DNA of 64,000 nucleotides from Arthrinium phaeospermum (taxonomy: Eukaryota > Ascomycota > Sordariomycetes > Amphisphaeriales > Apiosporaceae): assembly GCA_006503535.1 (NCBI GenBank), contig QYRS01000009.1, positions 1,860,001-1,924,000 of the forward strand. The letters are read 5' to 3'. The stretch's first letter is position 1, and each line of letters opens with the position of its first letter. Shown here in pieces: positions 23,598 through 34,121 of this stretch. The translations under genes were made by a program, and so were the position numbers. The notes under the pieces are model-generated. The model worked only from the letters and a program-made list of their open reading frames with translations, ran no database searches and had not been told where the DNA came from.

Positions 23598-26045
23598 ATG
23601 GTCGGACGTGTCTTCACCACGGCCGCACTTGTGGCCGGCGGTCTCGCCGGCTTCTCGGCCGCTGCCGGTTGTCCGTACGCCGCCGCTCTCGGAGGCCGCG
23701 CCGAGGATGCCGGAGACGATCCGCTAGCCCCGTTCACCATGGATGACAGCTCCGGCTACATGACAGACGACCTCGGAGGCCAGATCACTGATCAAGACAG
23801 CCTCAAGGTCGGTCCGAAGGGTCCCACCCTCCTGGAGGACTTCATCTTCCGCCAGAAGATCACACACTGTAAGTTACGACAGCCCCTTTCGGTCCCGGCC
23901 TTTACGTTTAGGGTACTTTCCACCTGATGAAACGTTTACTAACGAAACAATTTGTTGTAGTCGATCATGAGCGAGTAAGTTTACCACATTTTTGTCGGGT
24001 GTTTTCAAACTCGCACAATACCCATTAGATGGTGTAGCCAGCGACTTTTACTGGGTTCATCCAATATTTTTTGCTGGCCTCTGACACCCCTGTTTTTAGG
24101 TTCCTGAGCGAGCAGTTCACGCCCGCGGTGCAGGTGCGCATGGCACATTCACCAGCTACGGAGACTGGAGCAACATCACGGCCGCCTCGTTTCTGAGCGC
24201 CGAGGGCAAGCAGACCCCCATGTATGTCCGCTTCTCCACCGTTGCTGGATCTCGAGGAAGCGCAGACACTGCCCGAGATGTCCATGGATTCGCAACTAGA
24301 TTCTACACCGACGAGGGAAACTTTGACATTGTTGGCAACAACATCCCGGTCTTCTTCATCCAGGACGCCATCAGATTTCCCGATCTCATCCACTCCGTCA
24401 AGCCCTCTCCCGACAAGGAGATCCCCCAGGCTGCCACTGCACATGACTCCGCCTGGGATTTCTTCAGCTCCCAGCCGAGCTCATTACACACTCTTTTCTG
24501 GGCCATGGCTGGCTTTGGTATTCCCCGAAGCTTCCGCCACATGGATGGGTTCGGTATCCACGCGTTCCGCCTGGTGACCGACGAGGGCAAGTCCACTCTC
24601 ATCAAGTGGCACTGGAAGTCGAAGCAGGGCAAGGCCAGTCTGGTCTGGGAGGAGGCTCAGGTCGTATCCGGCAAGAACGCCGACATGCACCGACAGGATC
24701 TCTGGGACGCCATCGAGTCCGGCAACGGCCCCGAGTGGGAGCTTGCGATCCAGGTCATCGACGAGGAGCAGGCCCGCGGCTTTGACTTCGACTACCTTGA
24801 TGCCACCAAGATCATCCCTGAGGAGTACGCACCGCTCCAGAAGTTGGGTGTCATGAAGTTGGACAGAAACCCTACCAACTACTTCGCCGAGACTGAGCAG
24901 ATCATGGTATGTATAGTGACAGGTCTAACCCACTTTGGGTTCTCAAGTAGCTAATCATGTTCTAGTTCCAACCTGGTCACATTGTTCGTGGCGTCGACTT
25001 CACCGACGACCCTCTTCTCCAGGGCCGCATCTTCTCCTACCTCGACACCCAGATCAACCGACACGGCGGCCCCAACTTCGAGCAGCTCCCCATTAACCGG
25101 GGCCGCGCCCCCGTCCACAACAACAACCGCGACGGCGCCGGCCAGATGTTCATCCACAAGAACACGGCGGCCTACAGCCCCAACACGCTCAACCAGGGCT
25201 ACCCGCAGCAGGCGACCCAGAAGAAGGGCCGCGGCTTCTTCACGGCGCCCGATCGCGAGGTCTCGGGCAAGCTGGTGCGCCAACTCTCGTCGACGTTCGA
25301 TGACCACTGGACCCAGCCGCGCCTCTTCTACAACTCCCTGACGCCCGTCGAGCAGCAGTTCCTGATCAACGCCATGCGCTTCGAGGCCTCGCAGCTCAAG
25401 TCGGAGCAAGTCAAGAAGAACGTCCTGACGCAGCTCAACCGCGTCAGCCACGAAGTCGCCGCGCGCGTCGCCTCGGCCCTCGGCATGGAGGCCCCCGACG
25501 CCGACCCGACCTACTACCACGACAACACCACCATGGGCATCTCCATCACCAACGCCACTCTACCTACCGTCGCCACCCTGAAAGTGGGCATCCTCACGAC
25601 CGCCAAGTCCCTGAAGAGCGCGACCGCCCTCAAGGAGCGCCTCGCCAAGGACGGGCTCGTCCCCGCCATCGTCGCCGAGTACCTCGCCGAGGGCGTCGAC
25701 AAGACGTACTCGGCCGCCGACGCCACCGACTTCGATTCCGTCGTGGTGGCCGCCGAGGCGGACCAGGCCGGCCTCTTCGACAGCGCCGTCAAGAAGGCCT
25801 CGGCCCTGTTCCCGGCCGGCCGGCCCCTGCAGATCGCCAACATGGCCTACCTCTTCGGCAAGCCCGTCGGCTACTACGGCGGCAACGGCACCGTGGGCAG
25901 CGCGGCGCTGGCCGACGCCGGGTTCAAGCCCGACGAGCCGGGCATGTACATGGGCGCGTCGTCGGACATGGGCAGGTTCGTCGAGGACGTCAAGAAGGGG
26001 CTCGCGACGTTCAAGTTCACGAACCGGTTCCCGCTGGACTCTTAG
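23598..26045 (+). CDS. Secreted large-subunit catalase
   Basis: Converts hydrogen peroxide to water and oxygen. It belongs to the clade-2 large catalases (CatB/Cat-3 type), tetrameric and secreted or wall-bound in other fungi. Exons are 23598-23868, 23961-23974 (14 nt), 24100-24906 and 24966-26045; introns are 92, 125 and 59 nt. The product is 723 aa. Signal peptide: [23 protein letters not shown]. Active-site His102 lies in [17 protein letters not shown] and the distal Asn in VGNNIPVFF (about 175). The proximal haem Tyr389 is in RIFSYLDTQ. After about residue 560 a DJ-1/class I amidotransferase-like domain follows ([11 protein letters not shown] ... VPAIVAEYL). The start in CAACCATGG is preferred to an in-frame ATG at 23250 because it begins the signal peptide. 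Codon use is strongly C-ending, suggesting high expression. Confidence 0.96.
23961..23974 (+). other. Catalase micro-exon (14 nt)
   Basis: TCGATCATGAGCGA is flanked by TTGTTGTAG and GTAAGT. It supplies FDHER together with the last base of exon 1. The splice restores the conserved catalase sequence [17 protein letters not shown] across three exons. Confidence 0.92.
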
Positions 26046-26991
26046 TAGGGGGTTCTGTTTGGACGAGGAGAGTGGGACGAACGATTTTCATGGTTGGGAT
26101 TTTTACAATTCTCCCCCCTTTAATAGAGAAGTGGGCTTACGCTCATAATGAATAAATAATGAGTTCAAGACTTGGTTGGGCAAGAAATACCCGAGTGAAT
26201 CATGTTCTGGGCCAACTGGTCTCAAAACAGTAAAGAAACAGGGGATTACCTTAGAGTAACCATACTCCTATCACACGAAATCTGGTAAAGCCTCAACATC
26301 CTCCCGCTCTCGGCCAGACAATCTTCTATCATTGGTTCTCTGACTTGCTTGATTCACATGTAAGAGGCGAGACTTCCTTACCCTCCACACCCCCCACGCA
26401 ACATACATCCAAAGGTCCCCCGTCTTTCCATGCATATAGGGAATACACGTGAGACACTTCTGCCGTATGTAAATATGTCCTGCATACATTGTGCGTCTTC
26501 TTGCTTCAGTCGTGCATCTTAGGATGAGCACGTGAGCCCGCACTTATCTCGAGGATACCGTCTCCAACTCTGTTTTTCCCTAGTGGCATGGTTTTAAGTA
26601 AGACCAGCCACGCAATGCGCAGTGTTTGGAAGTACGATATGATAGACGAAGTTGCAATCTCGGTCTCCTCATAGGACCGTTTTGGGTTTTGGGTATACAA
26701 TTTTTATTATTTATTTCAGGTGTAGTAACTATACGAAAAAGCAATTTTGTGGTTTTTTCCTCTGTAGGAATGGCATCACACAGAAATGATGCCCCTAGAT
26801 TCGGAACCCGCGCCTTCCCAGCATGATAAGCAGACCCCGAAATGTAAACGCCCCCGACCTCCGCCAATGATGGCTTCCTCCCCCTGACTATTTGGATCAG
26901 CCTCCAATGATAGATACAAAACAGATTGACTCTGATAGAATTTAGCATCTTGTGTTTTGATTCTTCTTATACCAATATTATTTGTGCGACA
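26046..26991. other. Intergenic between convergent catalase and MFS genes
   Basis: 3' flanks of two convergent genes, relatively AT-rich. No supported gene or RNA. Confidence 0.55.
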
Positions 26992-29148
26992 TTAAACCTT
27001 CTCGCTTTCACTATGCTGACCGTTCTGCCCTTCCTCGGTGGCCCTAGCACTGACGATACGCTCGACCGCCTCGTTCAAGCTGATCATCGGAGGGGCCAGA
27101 TTCCGGCCTGAAAAAGAGCGGTTCTGCTGCTGCCCTTGAGGCGGGTAGCTGGGACGGCGGGGCCCCATGTAGCGCAGCTCGAGGCTGCCGCGGCGCGAGG
27201 CGACGGGGGTGGTGCTCCTGGACGCGGCGCGGCTTCCGGGAAGATCTTCCTTGCCGAGGAACTCGACGTTGGTGCGGCTCACAACCGTAGGGGCGGTGCT
27301 AGTAGTTCCGCCGTTCTCGCCGCCGTCGTCGCTATCGTTGTGGTTGTCGACGACACCTCCGTTGGTAGCTTGAGCAGTGGCGGTGGCAGCGGCAGTCTCC
27401 TCGTCGCCGCGCGAGGCCAGGGTCTGGGCGAACTTGGACTTGTGGCGCAGCCAGGGGCCCTTGAAGTAGACGACGTAGACGCTGGCGGTGAGCAGGAGGG
27501 CGAGGCCGAAGAGGATCATCATCATGGGGAACTTGCCGGCGCGCTCGAACATGGGGACGGCGTAGGGGGTCAGGATGCCGGCGAGGAAGTCGCGGGCCCA
27601 GCCGTTGCCGCCCGTGGCCGAGGCGGCGTAGACGCCGTAGGCGCGCAGGGTGTAGTCGATGGTGGCCATGTAGATGGCGTAGTTGGCGACGCCGATCATG
27701 CAGCTGGCGATCATGGAGGGGAACCAGTGGACGTGGTCGGTGACGCCGGGCAGGCAGGCCACGAAGGCGAAGATGAGGAGGCCCGCGGACAGCAGGGGCG
27801 CGGTGTAGTTGAGCCACCAGAGGCGGGCCTCGTACTGGGCGTGCTCGCTGGCCGGGTTGGCGGCGCGCAGGGCCGTGTTGCGCCGGATGGCCGGGATGAA
27901 GGACAGGAAGGCCAGGACGTAGCCGAGGCCGATGGGGATGAAGGTCAGCGAGACGCCGATGGTGCCGAAGCCCCAGCCGCCGCTGGCGTGGTGGCCGTAG
28001 ATGAGGACGAAGCTCTGCACGAACATGAAGATGAGGGCGTCGGAGAAGCCCGAGAGCAGCGCCAGCGCCGTCACGATGGGCTCGCGCAGCAGCATGTGGA
28101 AGGGCCGCCACTGCGCCTCGGCGTACTCGCGCCAGCTGAAGCCGCCCTCCTCGCCGAGCTCGCCGGGGCCGTAGACGCGCGACATGGGGTCGTGCTCGCC
28201 TTCGGCCGCCTTGCGCAGCTTCTTGGCCACCTTGTCCATGACGACGGTGGAGCGGGTCTCGGGCACGCTGAGCCAGTGGATGAGCTGGACGGCGCCGCCG
28301 AAGATGAGCTGCACCCAGATGCAGTACTGCCAGGGCAGGTACTCCTCGATGAAGCCGCCGACGACGGCGCCGACGATGGAGCCCAGGAGCGAGGTGAGCG
28401 ACATGAAGTTGGTGGCGTACTGGAACCAGGGGTCGTCGGGCCCGTACATGTCGGTGATCATGGCCAGGGTGACGGAGCCGCCGGCGGTCGACAGACCCCC
28501 GAGGGCGCGCGCCGCGATCAGGGTGGCGAAGTTGGGCGCCAGCGCGGCCATCAGGCAGAAGCAGTTGACCAGGAACATGGACATCTGGAGCACGCGGCGG
28601 CGGCCGAACTCCTCGGACCACGGCGCCCACAGCTCGCATCCGAAGGCGTATGTGATGAGGAAAGCCGCAGCGCCCCAGACGGCTTGCGAGACGTCGACGC
28701 CAAAGTGCTTGGCGACGCCGTTCTGGGCGTTGGAGTACAAGGTGGTGTTGAGGTTCATGGCGAGCTGGGCCAGGCCAGCGACGATGAGGATGCGCCACTT
28801 CTTGCTCTGGGACCACGAGGTGGCCAGGTGGGAGGCGTAGTGCACTCGCTGGACCAGAACCCGTTCATCCTCGTCATCATTGTCGGGACCGGAGCCACTG
28901 TTGTCGTTGTCATTGTCGTTGCCATTCCAGATGTGGGAGTTGATTTTGACAACAATCTTGTTCGAGAGGTTTGCGAGTTTGTTGCCCTTGGGCGTGGCTG
29001 ACGTATCAGCGTTGCCCTGGACTCTCGAATCGAGGGGAGAGGGATCCCTAATCATAAGGTTGGCCTGCTGGGAAGCGCTATCGTTCCCAGTTAGCCTCTC
29101 CGGGGAATTCCGAAGGGGGGAATCCTTCTTGTTATAGATATTCGTCAT
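26992..29148 (-). CDS. MFS transporter, DHA1-like (drug/polyamine antiporter type)
   Basis: Single exon, 718 aa from the ATG at 29148. An in-frame ATG at 29247 would add 33 residues of no evident function. The cytosolic N-terminus of about 130 residues contains an Asn/Asp-rich stretch. Then come twelve predicted membrane helices in two groups of six, separated by a charged loop (KKLRKAAEGEHDP ... EEGGFSWREYAEAQW). After helix 2 lies the MFS motif-A region (WSEEFGRRRVLQMS). Helix 4-5 features (RALGGLSTAGGSVTLAMITDMY) and PWQYCIWVQLIFGG fit the fungal DHA1 group. The C-terminal ~110 residues are disordered, Ser/Arg-rich and cytosolic. The substrate cannot be told, and the neighbours do not form a biosynthetic cluster. 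GC is high and codon bias strong. Confidence 0.9.
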   Translation of the reverse strand: MTNIYNKKDSPLRNSPERLTGNDSASQQANLMIRDPSPLDSRVQGNADTSATPKGNKLANLSNKIVVKINSHIWNGNDNDNDNSGSGPDNDDEDERVLVQRVHYASHLATSWSQSKKWRILIVAGLAQLAMNLNTTLYSNAQNGVAKHFGVDVSQAVWGAAAFLITYAFGCELWAPWSEEFGRRRVLQMSMFLVNCFCLMAALAPNFATLIAARALGGLSTAGGSVTLAMITDMYGPDDPWFQYATNFMSLTSLLGSIVGAVVGGFIEEYLPWQYCIWVQLIFGGAVQLIHWLSVPETRSTVVMDKVAKKLRKAAEGEHDPMSRVYGPGELGEEGGFSWREYAEAQWRPFHMLLREPIVTALALLSGFSDALIFMFVQSFVLIYGHHASGGWGFGTIGVSLTFIPIGLGYVLAFLSFIPAIRRNTALRAANPASEHAQYEARLWWLNYTAPLLSAGLLIFAFVACLPGVTDHVHWFPSMIASCMIGVANYAIYMATIDYTLRAYGVYAASATGGNGWARDFLAGILTPYAVPMFERAGKFPMMMILFGLALLLTASVYVVYFKGPWLRHKSKFAQTLASRGDEETAAATATAQATNGGVVDNHNDSDDGGENGGTTSTAPTVVSRTNVEFLGKEDLPGSRAASRSTTPVASRRGSLELRYMGPRRPSYPPQGQQQNRSFSGRNLAPPMISLNEAVERIVSARATEEGQNGQHSESEKV

Positions 29149-30171
29149 CTTGAGAGTTGTGTTGAGCCGAGATGGATCGAGTAGTGTGAGTATGCATCTA
29201 AAGAAGTGTGCATGGAAAGATGGAGAAGCGAGATAAGCATAGATCAAATAATTGGAGGAAAAGTTATCAACTTTATATTCATCTTCTAGTAAGTTTCTCG
29301 TGGGAATGGAGAAAGGTCTATCTCCAGAGACTCAAAGTAACCAGGTTGAGCAGGTATAGAGAGTGGATCGTGTAAGCAAGTTGGTGTTGGTCGGATTCGA
29401 TATAAGGTTGACGAGCCACATGGTTGCCGCGAGCCCAGGATGGTAGAGTTCTTGCTGTACGTAAAATTCGGCATATGCCCCAAGCAGTGCCGTCTTGATG
29501 TATCTTCTATGTGAGAAGAGCCCATGGAGTGGACGCAGTCGCCTTGACTCCGGAACCGGGGTATACCAACTCGAACGAATCCCAGGGCCAGAGGCTGGAA
29601 GAGGAACGGCCCACTAACTCTGTATCGGAGACAAGTTCGTGGGCTCGACCAGTCTTGATCTTGGCTCGATTGGTGGTGGATATAGACATATCTCCGAGAC
29701 AGATGGGGCATTGTTGCTGCGAGGAAGAAGACATGACGAGGTTCAAGGGGCAGCCATGTAAAGACCGACATCATGAAATGAATGAAAGAGTATATATAGA
29801 TCGTTATGCTATGTACCGATTCGAATTTGGGGTATATTCATGTTCCCATCTCAGCATTTCATCCCTTGATACACCTACACAATACATCGGCTGAAAAAAG
29901 GGGGAGACCAAGTTGTACAAAAGACTGATAACATCGCCCATTTTTTTAGCTTCCCAAGGACCATAGTTGACAATGGACCGCACCTGGAAACGAAAAAGAC
30001 AACCGCCAACTCCCCGCCAATTGGACCCTCTAAACGAGAAACTCCTCCCATATGCTGTAAGTGCGCGTAGATAAAATAATCAACCATATCGCAAAACCAA
30101 AATTTTCAGATGGCAATTGGAAAATGCAGATAAGGGCCAAGCACCATGATGCAGGGCCTTATTCAAAATGC
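29149..30171. other. Intergenic: MFS promoter and GT90 3' flank
   Basis: About 1 kb. On the minus strand a 79-codon frame (29507-29746) includes QQQCPICLGDMS, which resembles the first half of a RING finger, but the rest of the zinc-ligand pattern is absent. A longer frame overlaps it (29286-29774). Neither is convincing as a gene. Confidence 0.45.
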
Positions 30172-32165
30172 CTACTGTATGGGCTTCTTTGCCGTAGCAT
30201 CTTTGGGTTGGCTTGGTGGGCTTTGTGGGCTCGCAGGAGCACTGGTCGTGCCAGTGGAAAAACCAATAATGTCGCGGTCGTCGTCGATAACCCGACCATA
30301 TCTGTATCATCGGTTAGTTTCACTGAGCCCTACATACCACGACTTATTTGACGCGAAGGTAGGGCAAGAACTTACTCTAATAATAACCTGAAAAACCAGA
30401 CTTCGAAATCTTCGTTTCGCAGAGTCTTGTTGGCCCACTCCCGCTTTTGGATAGTGAGCTTCTCGACCTCTTTCTGGCTCGTGGTGCCGTCGCCAAAATA
30501 CCGGACGGCCTCGAGCCACTCGTCGCCCTGCAGGCTGAGCGGTATGTAGTGCACCCATGGCTTCAACCAATCCATGTGCCACTCACGGAAAATAGCCCAC
30601 TTGAAAGCCATGCTTCTGCTCTTCAAGAAGGCATAGAAGCGACCACTGAAGGCATTACCATCAATGTCAAGTAGGTATTTATACCGCCAAGCATCCTGCT
30701 GTTCTACGCGGTCCTTGATGGTGAAGAACTCTCGTTGGGCTTCGCAATCGCCAGGGTCACACTGGCCAATGTGGCTAAAGTAGATGTCCATGATCTCCTT
30801 GTAGTCACCACGGTTGACGAGCTTCGACTCCCAATGCTGACTCGTCCCGAACCCGGTGTTGACTAGGATCTTGGCCTGATCCGCCGCATTGACCTTCTGC
30901 ACGAATCGCTGGCGATGTTGGCGGCGCCAACCACCGTTTCTGCTGAAGCCGCCAGTCGTACTTCCGCGCCAGTAGAACTTGTCCTCCTTCTCGCTCCAGG
31001 GTCTGTCGAGTTCCTCGTTATAGGTGACCTTGCCATACCAATACCACGGCGAGGGGTAAATAATGTCGGAATAAGACGAAAGCTTCGACTGGGAGAAGAT
31101 GGGGAACAGGTCATGGACGATATTGTAGGCGTTCGGGCGGTCGAAAAAGCCGTATGACGAACTGAGCGAGGGCGAATTGCAGATATCCGACATGGCCGTG
31201 ACGTTGTATACGAAGCCCAACTCTCCAAGGGCATACTTGGAAAGGTCATCCTTCTTGTCCTCGTCCTCAAGGCCTCTCGAGGGGCTCTCTGGCGGGCAAG
31301 ACAACCGCGAGTGCGTCCAGGTTGGTTGATGTGCGAAGACGTTAAACCTAGTAAGTTTGCTCTCCTCCAACTTGGTCCCGGCGCTCAGACCCTTCGGTTG
31401 CTTTGTGAAGGTGTTCTTTGGCTTCGTCCGCTCGTTCGCTGCTGGCATGTTGATTTCCCTCGCCCTCTTTACGAGCCGGGATAAGTCGTCGTGCGGCACC
31501 ATTACCCTCGGCTCGTCGTGGAGGTTGAAGCACAAGTCCATGCTGGGCAGCCAATGTACGAATTTGTCCATCATCCCGGCGGTCGCCTCGCGTTGCCAAT
31601 CCCCGCCTCCCTGCATGTAGGATACTTTGCCGTCGCGCACCAAGACTCCCAGCAGCTGGTTGTCAAACCCCAGGGCTTCCTGGGCCCTCTGGCGGATGGT
31701 GGCCGGCTTGAGGCCCCAGAAGGGCGTCAATGTATCGTGGATGTTGTCGAACTCGTCGATAAGCTGCACGTTCCTGGCCTTTGCGAAGGCGAACCACTTA
31801 TCGAAGTTGGGCGGTGGGGGGATGTTGTATCGCCTCCGGTATTCTGCGACGGCGTCTTCGAGCGTCTTCGACTGGCCCTCCTTCAGCACCTTGAACTCGT
31901 GCTCGGCTTTGTCGATCAGGTGTCGCATTGGATGTACCCCGACGGGTGGCGCTTGGGGCGTAGGATCGTATGCTTCGGGCGGCGGCGCGGGCGGTTCGTT
32001 CAGCGATGTCGCGGCTGTGCCATGCTTCGATGCCGGGACCGGGAATTTGTTCCCGATGCTGGTGGCGGGTGACGAGACTCCTCGCGACAGGGACATGACG
32101 CAAATAACGAAGAAGACGAGGGCTGCGGTCAGGAGCACCTGCCGAGGTCGCATTCTTGCGCCCAT
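30172..32165 (-). CDS. GT90 (CAP10-like) glycosyltransferase, type II membrane protein
   Basis: Two exons: 30376-32165 and 30172-30301. The intron (30302-30375, 74 nt, GTAAGT...CAG) is phase 2, and the product is 639 aa. A single N-terminal signal anchor (QVLLTAALVFFVICVMSL) precedes a stem region of about 100 residues and a lumenal catalytic domain. The GT90/CAP10 signature is YKYLLDIDGNAFSGRFYAFLKSRS, followed by the family's WKP-type segment (DWLKPWVHYIPLSL). Splicing is supported because it yields the usual C-terminal RLLLEYGRVIDDDRD instead of an early stop. In Cryptococcus, CAP10-type proteins act in capsule or xylosyl transfer; in ascomycetes acceptor and donor are mostly unknown. Golgi location is inferred. 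A 19-G homopolymer lies about 70 bp upstream of the ATG. Confidence 0.9.
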
Positions 32166-34121
32166 GGCTGCTGGACTGGCAGCAGCACCGCTGAGAGCTT
32201 CCCGTACTAGATGTGAAAGTGAGCCGCCGTCCGATGGGGGGGGGGGGGGGGGGGTTTGGTAGGGGGGTAAGCAATAAGCAAGCGACTATAGAGGGGACAA
32301 GTCTCCTTTGACTATCCAAAGAGGAAGAAGGGGGTACTGGAGCAAGAAGATTATGAGTATGGGGTTGGCTAACGATTGACAAGACGACGCTGCGACATTT
32401 GGACCGGCCAGAAAGTCATCTGAGGTGTGGGGGATTCTCAGATTGTGGTTGTCTGGGGAAGAAGGGACGATGTATAGACGCGATGGTGTGCTGTAGTTAC
32501 CATCCGAGTGTCTTGTCTGGTCTCGGGCTTGGTTCTTGGTCTTGATTCTGCCGTGGTGGTGCCCTCTTGGTACTGGACACTAGTAAAGCTTAGTGGGAAA
32601 TTAGAGACGCGATATGTGGAGGCGGGCTATAAGTGATACGTCACCTACCTCGAGGTCGACTCGAGCATCTAGGCGCTGCAATCGAAGATATGAAGATGCA
32701 ATGGTGGTTGCGACTGGCAAGATCAAGTTGGGTTATCAGCCAGCCAGCCAGCACGTCAGGTCTCCAAGTTTTGCCTGCCGTGCACACGAGGTCGTCCTTC
32801 AAAGTCCTCCTTGGTTATCTGTCACCTGGAATTCCAAGATCCTACTTCGGAAAAGTGGCACCTACTCAACGCTCTCTAATCAGGGATATTCAGCGACCAA
32901 TGGTGCGTGGGCATTGGCAATGTCGGTTGGCAGTTTTGTTCCAGGCCCCGGCTGTCAGGGCCGGGAGAGTTCTCGAATCATTCAATGGGATGGATCCATC
33001 CTGCTTTTGCGCGCTCTCCTGCGTCTTGTGCCCAAAGGAGCAGGCAGGTAAAATCGACTGCTTCGCCCGCGGCATAGCGTGAGACCGTCTGCTGTTGCTG
33101 ATCCCTGTTTCAATTAAACCCACATTCTAGAAGGGCCATGACGCGTAATTGGGGGGTCGCATTGCATCTCCGACCATCGCGCGGAACGTCCAGCAACAGC
33201 AAACGGTACGGAGTCCATCTTTGGGAGCTTTGTTTTTGAAAACCTAACAATTTGACAAGTTGGACAAAAGTAATTGGCTGCTGGCAGAAATAAATACAAG
33301 CCGTTGCCCAGTGACATCAGCTTACGGGCGCAAACTTTCCTGTGCTGACATGTGCGAGGCTTTGGACACAAGGATCCTCAGCTTCGGTGGATACGAAATC
33401 ATAGGCGAATAGGGCCAATATGTAAGTCATCTGTTAGGTTAGTGATACCTTACAATGTGCGCGATGGGTGCGCCTCATCATTGGCTGGGAGCATGGCCCT
33501 GTCCTAGCAATACGATAGCGTCAGTTGCAAATGAATAGAAGGGGCATTACAGGGTATAAATAAGATCAATTCTCTTGACCTTATTATAGTATGACTCGGG
33601 CAGTCATTAGGTATGATTGAACATTTTGATATTTACAAACCAATGGCAAGTATGCACCACTGATTGAGCATGATGCCGGTGTCTTGTCAGGTACGCGTCT
33701 AATCCATAGGTAGGCGATGGCGTTTGTACAACAATTGTGAGACATGGGCCAAAGCTGCACAGCGCTGGCGCCGAAACCCATCAGGTTCACAGGGAATCCG
33801 GGCCGGCCCTGGTGTACCGCTACCTTGTGGGATCGTACCGAGTTTTAGACAAGATCGAATAGTACAGATCTGCTGTGTTGAGAATCTTCGCATTTTGACA
33901 TTCCCCGGCTGGTGCATCAAATAAATATGATAGCCATCCCCCGCATTGGCCGAGGCTTCCACCCCCACATCCATTCCCTGGCACAATCTAATATTGGCAT
34001 ACATTTCACCGTTGTACATGTTTGAATCTCACTACCTAGAAGCTTGCGTTGCCGCAAGAAGCAACAGACTATAACTAATGTTCCGCAATCGGGTAGCGCA
34101 CGTTATGTATCAATATCCAAG
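32166..34121. other. Divergent intergenic, 2 kb, with a G19 homopolymer
   Basis: Lies between the GT90 gene (minus) and the LYC1-like gene (plus). It contains a 19-G run. No coding frame longer than about 150 codons, and none recognisable. No RNA gene seen. Confidence 0.5.
32236..32254. repeat. G19 homopolymer
   Basis: Nineteen consecutive G on the plus strand in the 5' flank of the GT90 gene. It is C19 on the transcribed-sense minus strand. Homopolymers this long are prone to length errors. Confidence 0.85.

Noticed and set aside
27136..29001. A 621-codon open frame on the plus strand opposite the MFS transporter
   Set aside because: It is a GC-rich antisense shadow of the MFS gene, low-complexity Gly/Glu/Asp/Val text with no domain. 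The minus strand has clear membrane helices and MFS motifs.
9963..32165. Secondary-metabolite gene cluster (PLC-like, catalase, MFS, GT90 in the same 22 kb)
   Set aside because: No polyketide synthase, peptide synthetase, terpene cyclase or pathway regulator is present, and the region is interspersed with CDC37, CCDC47 and haspin.
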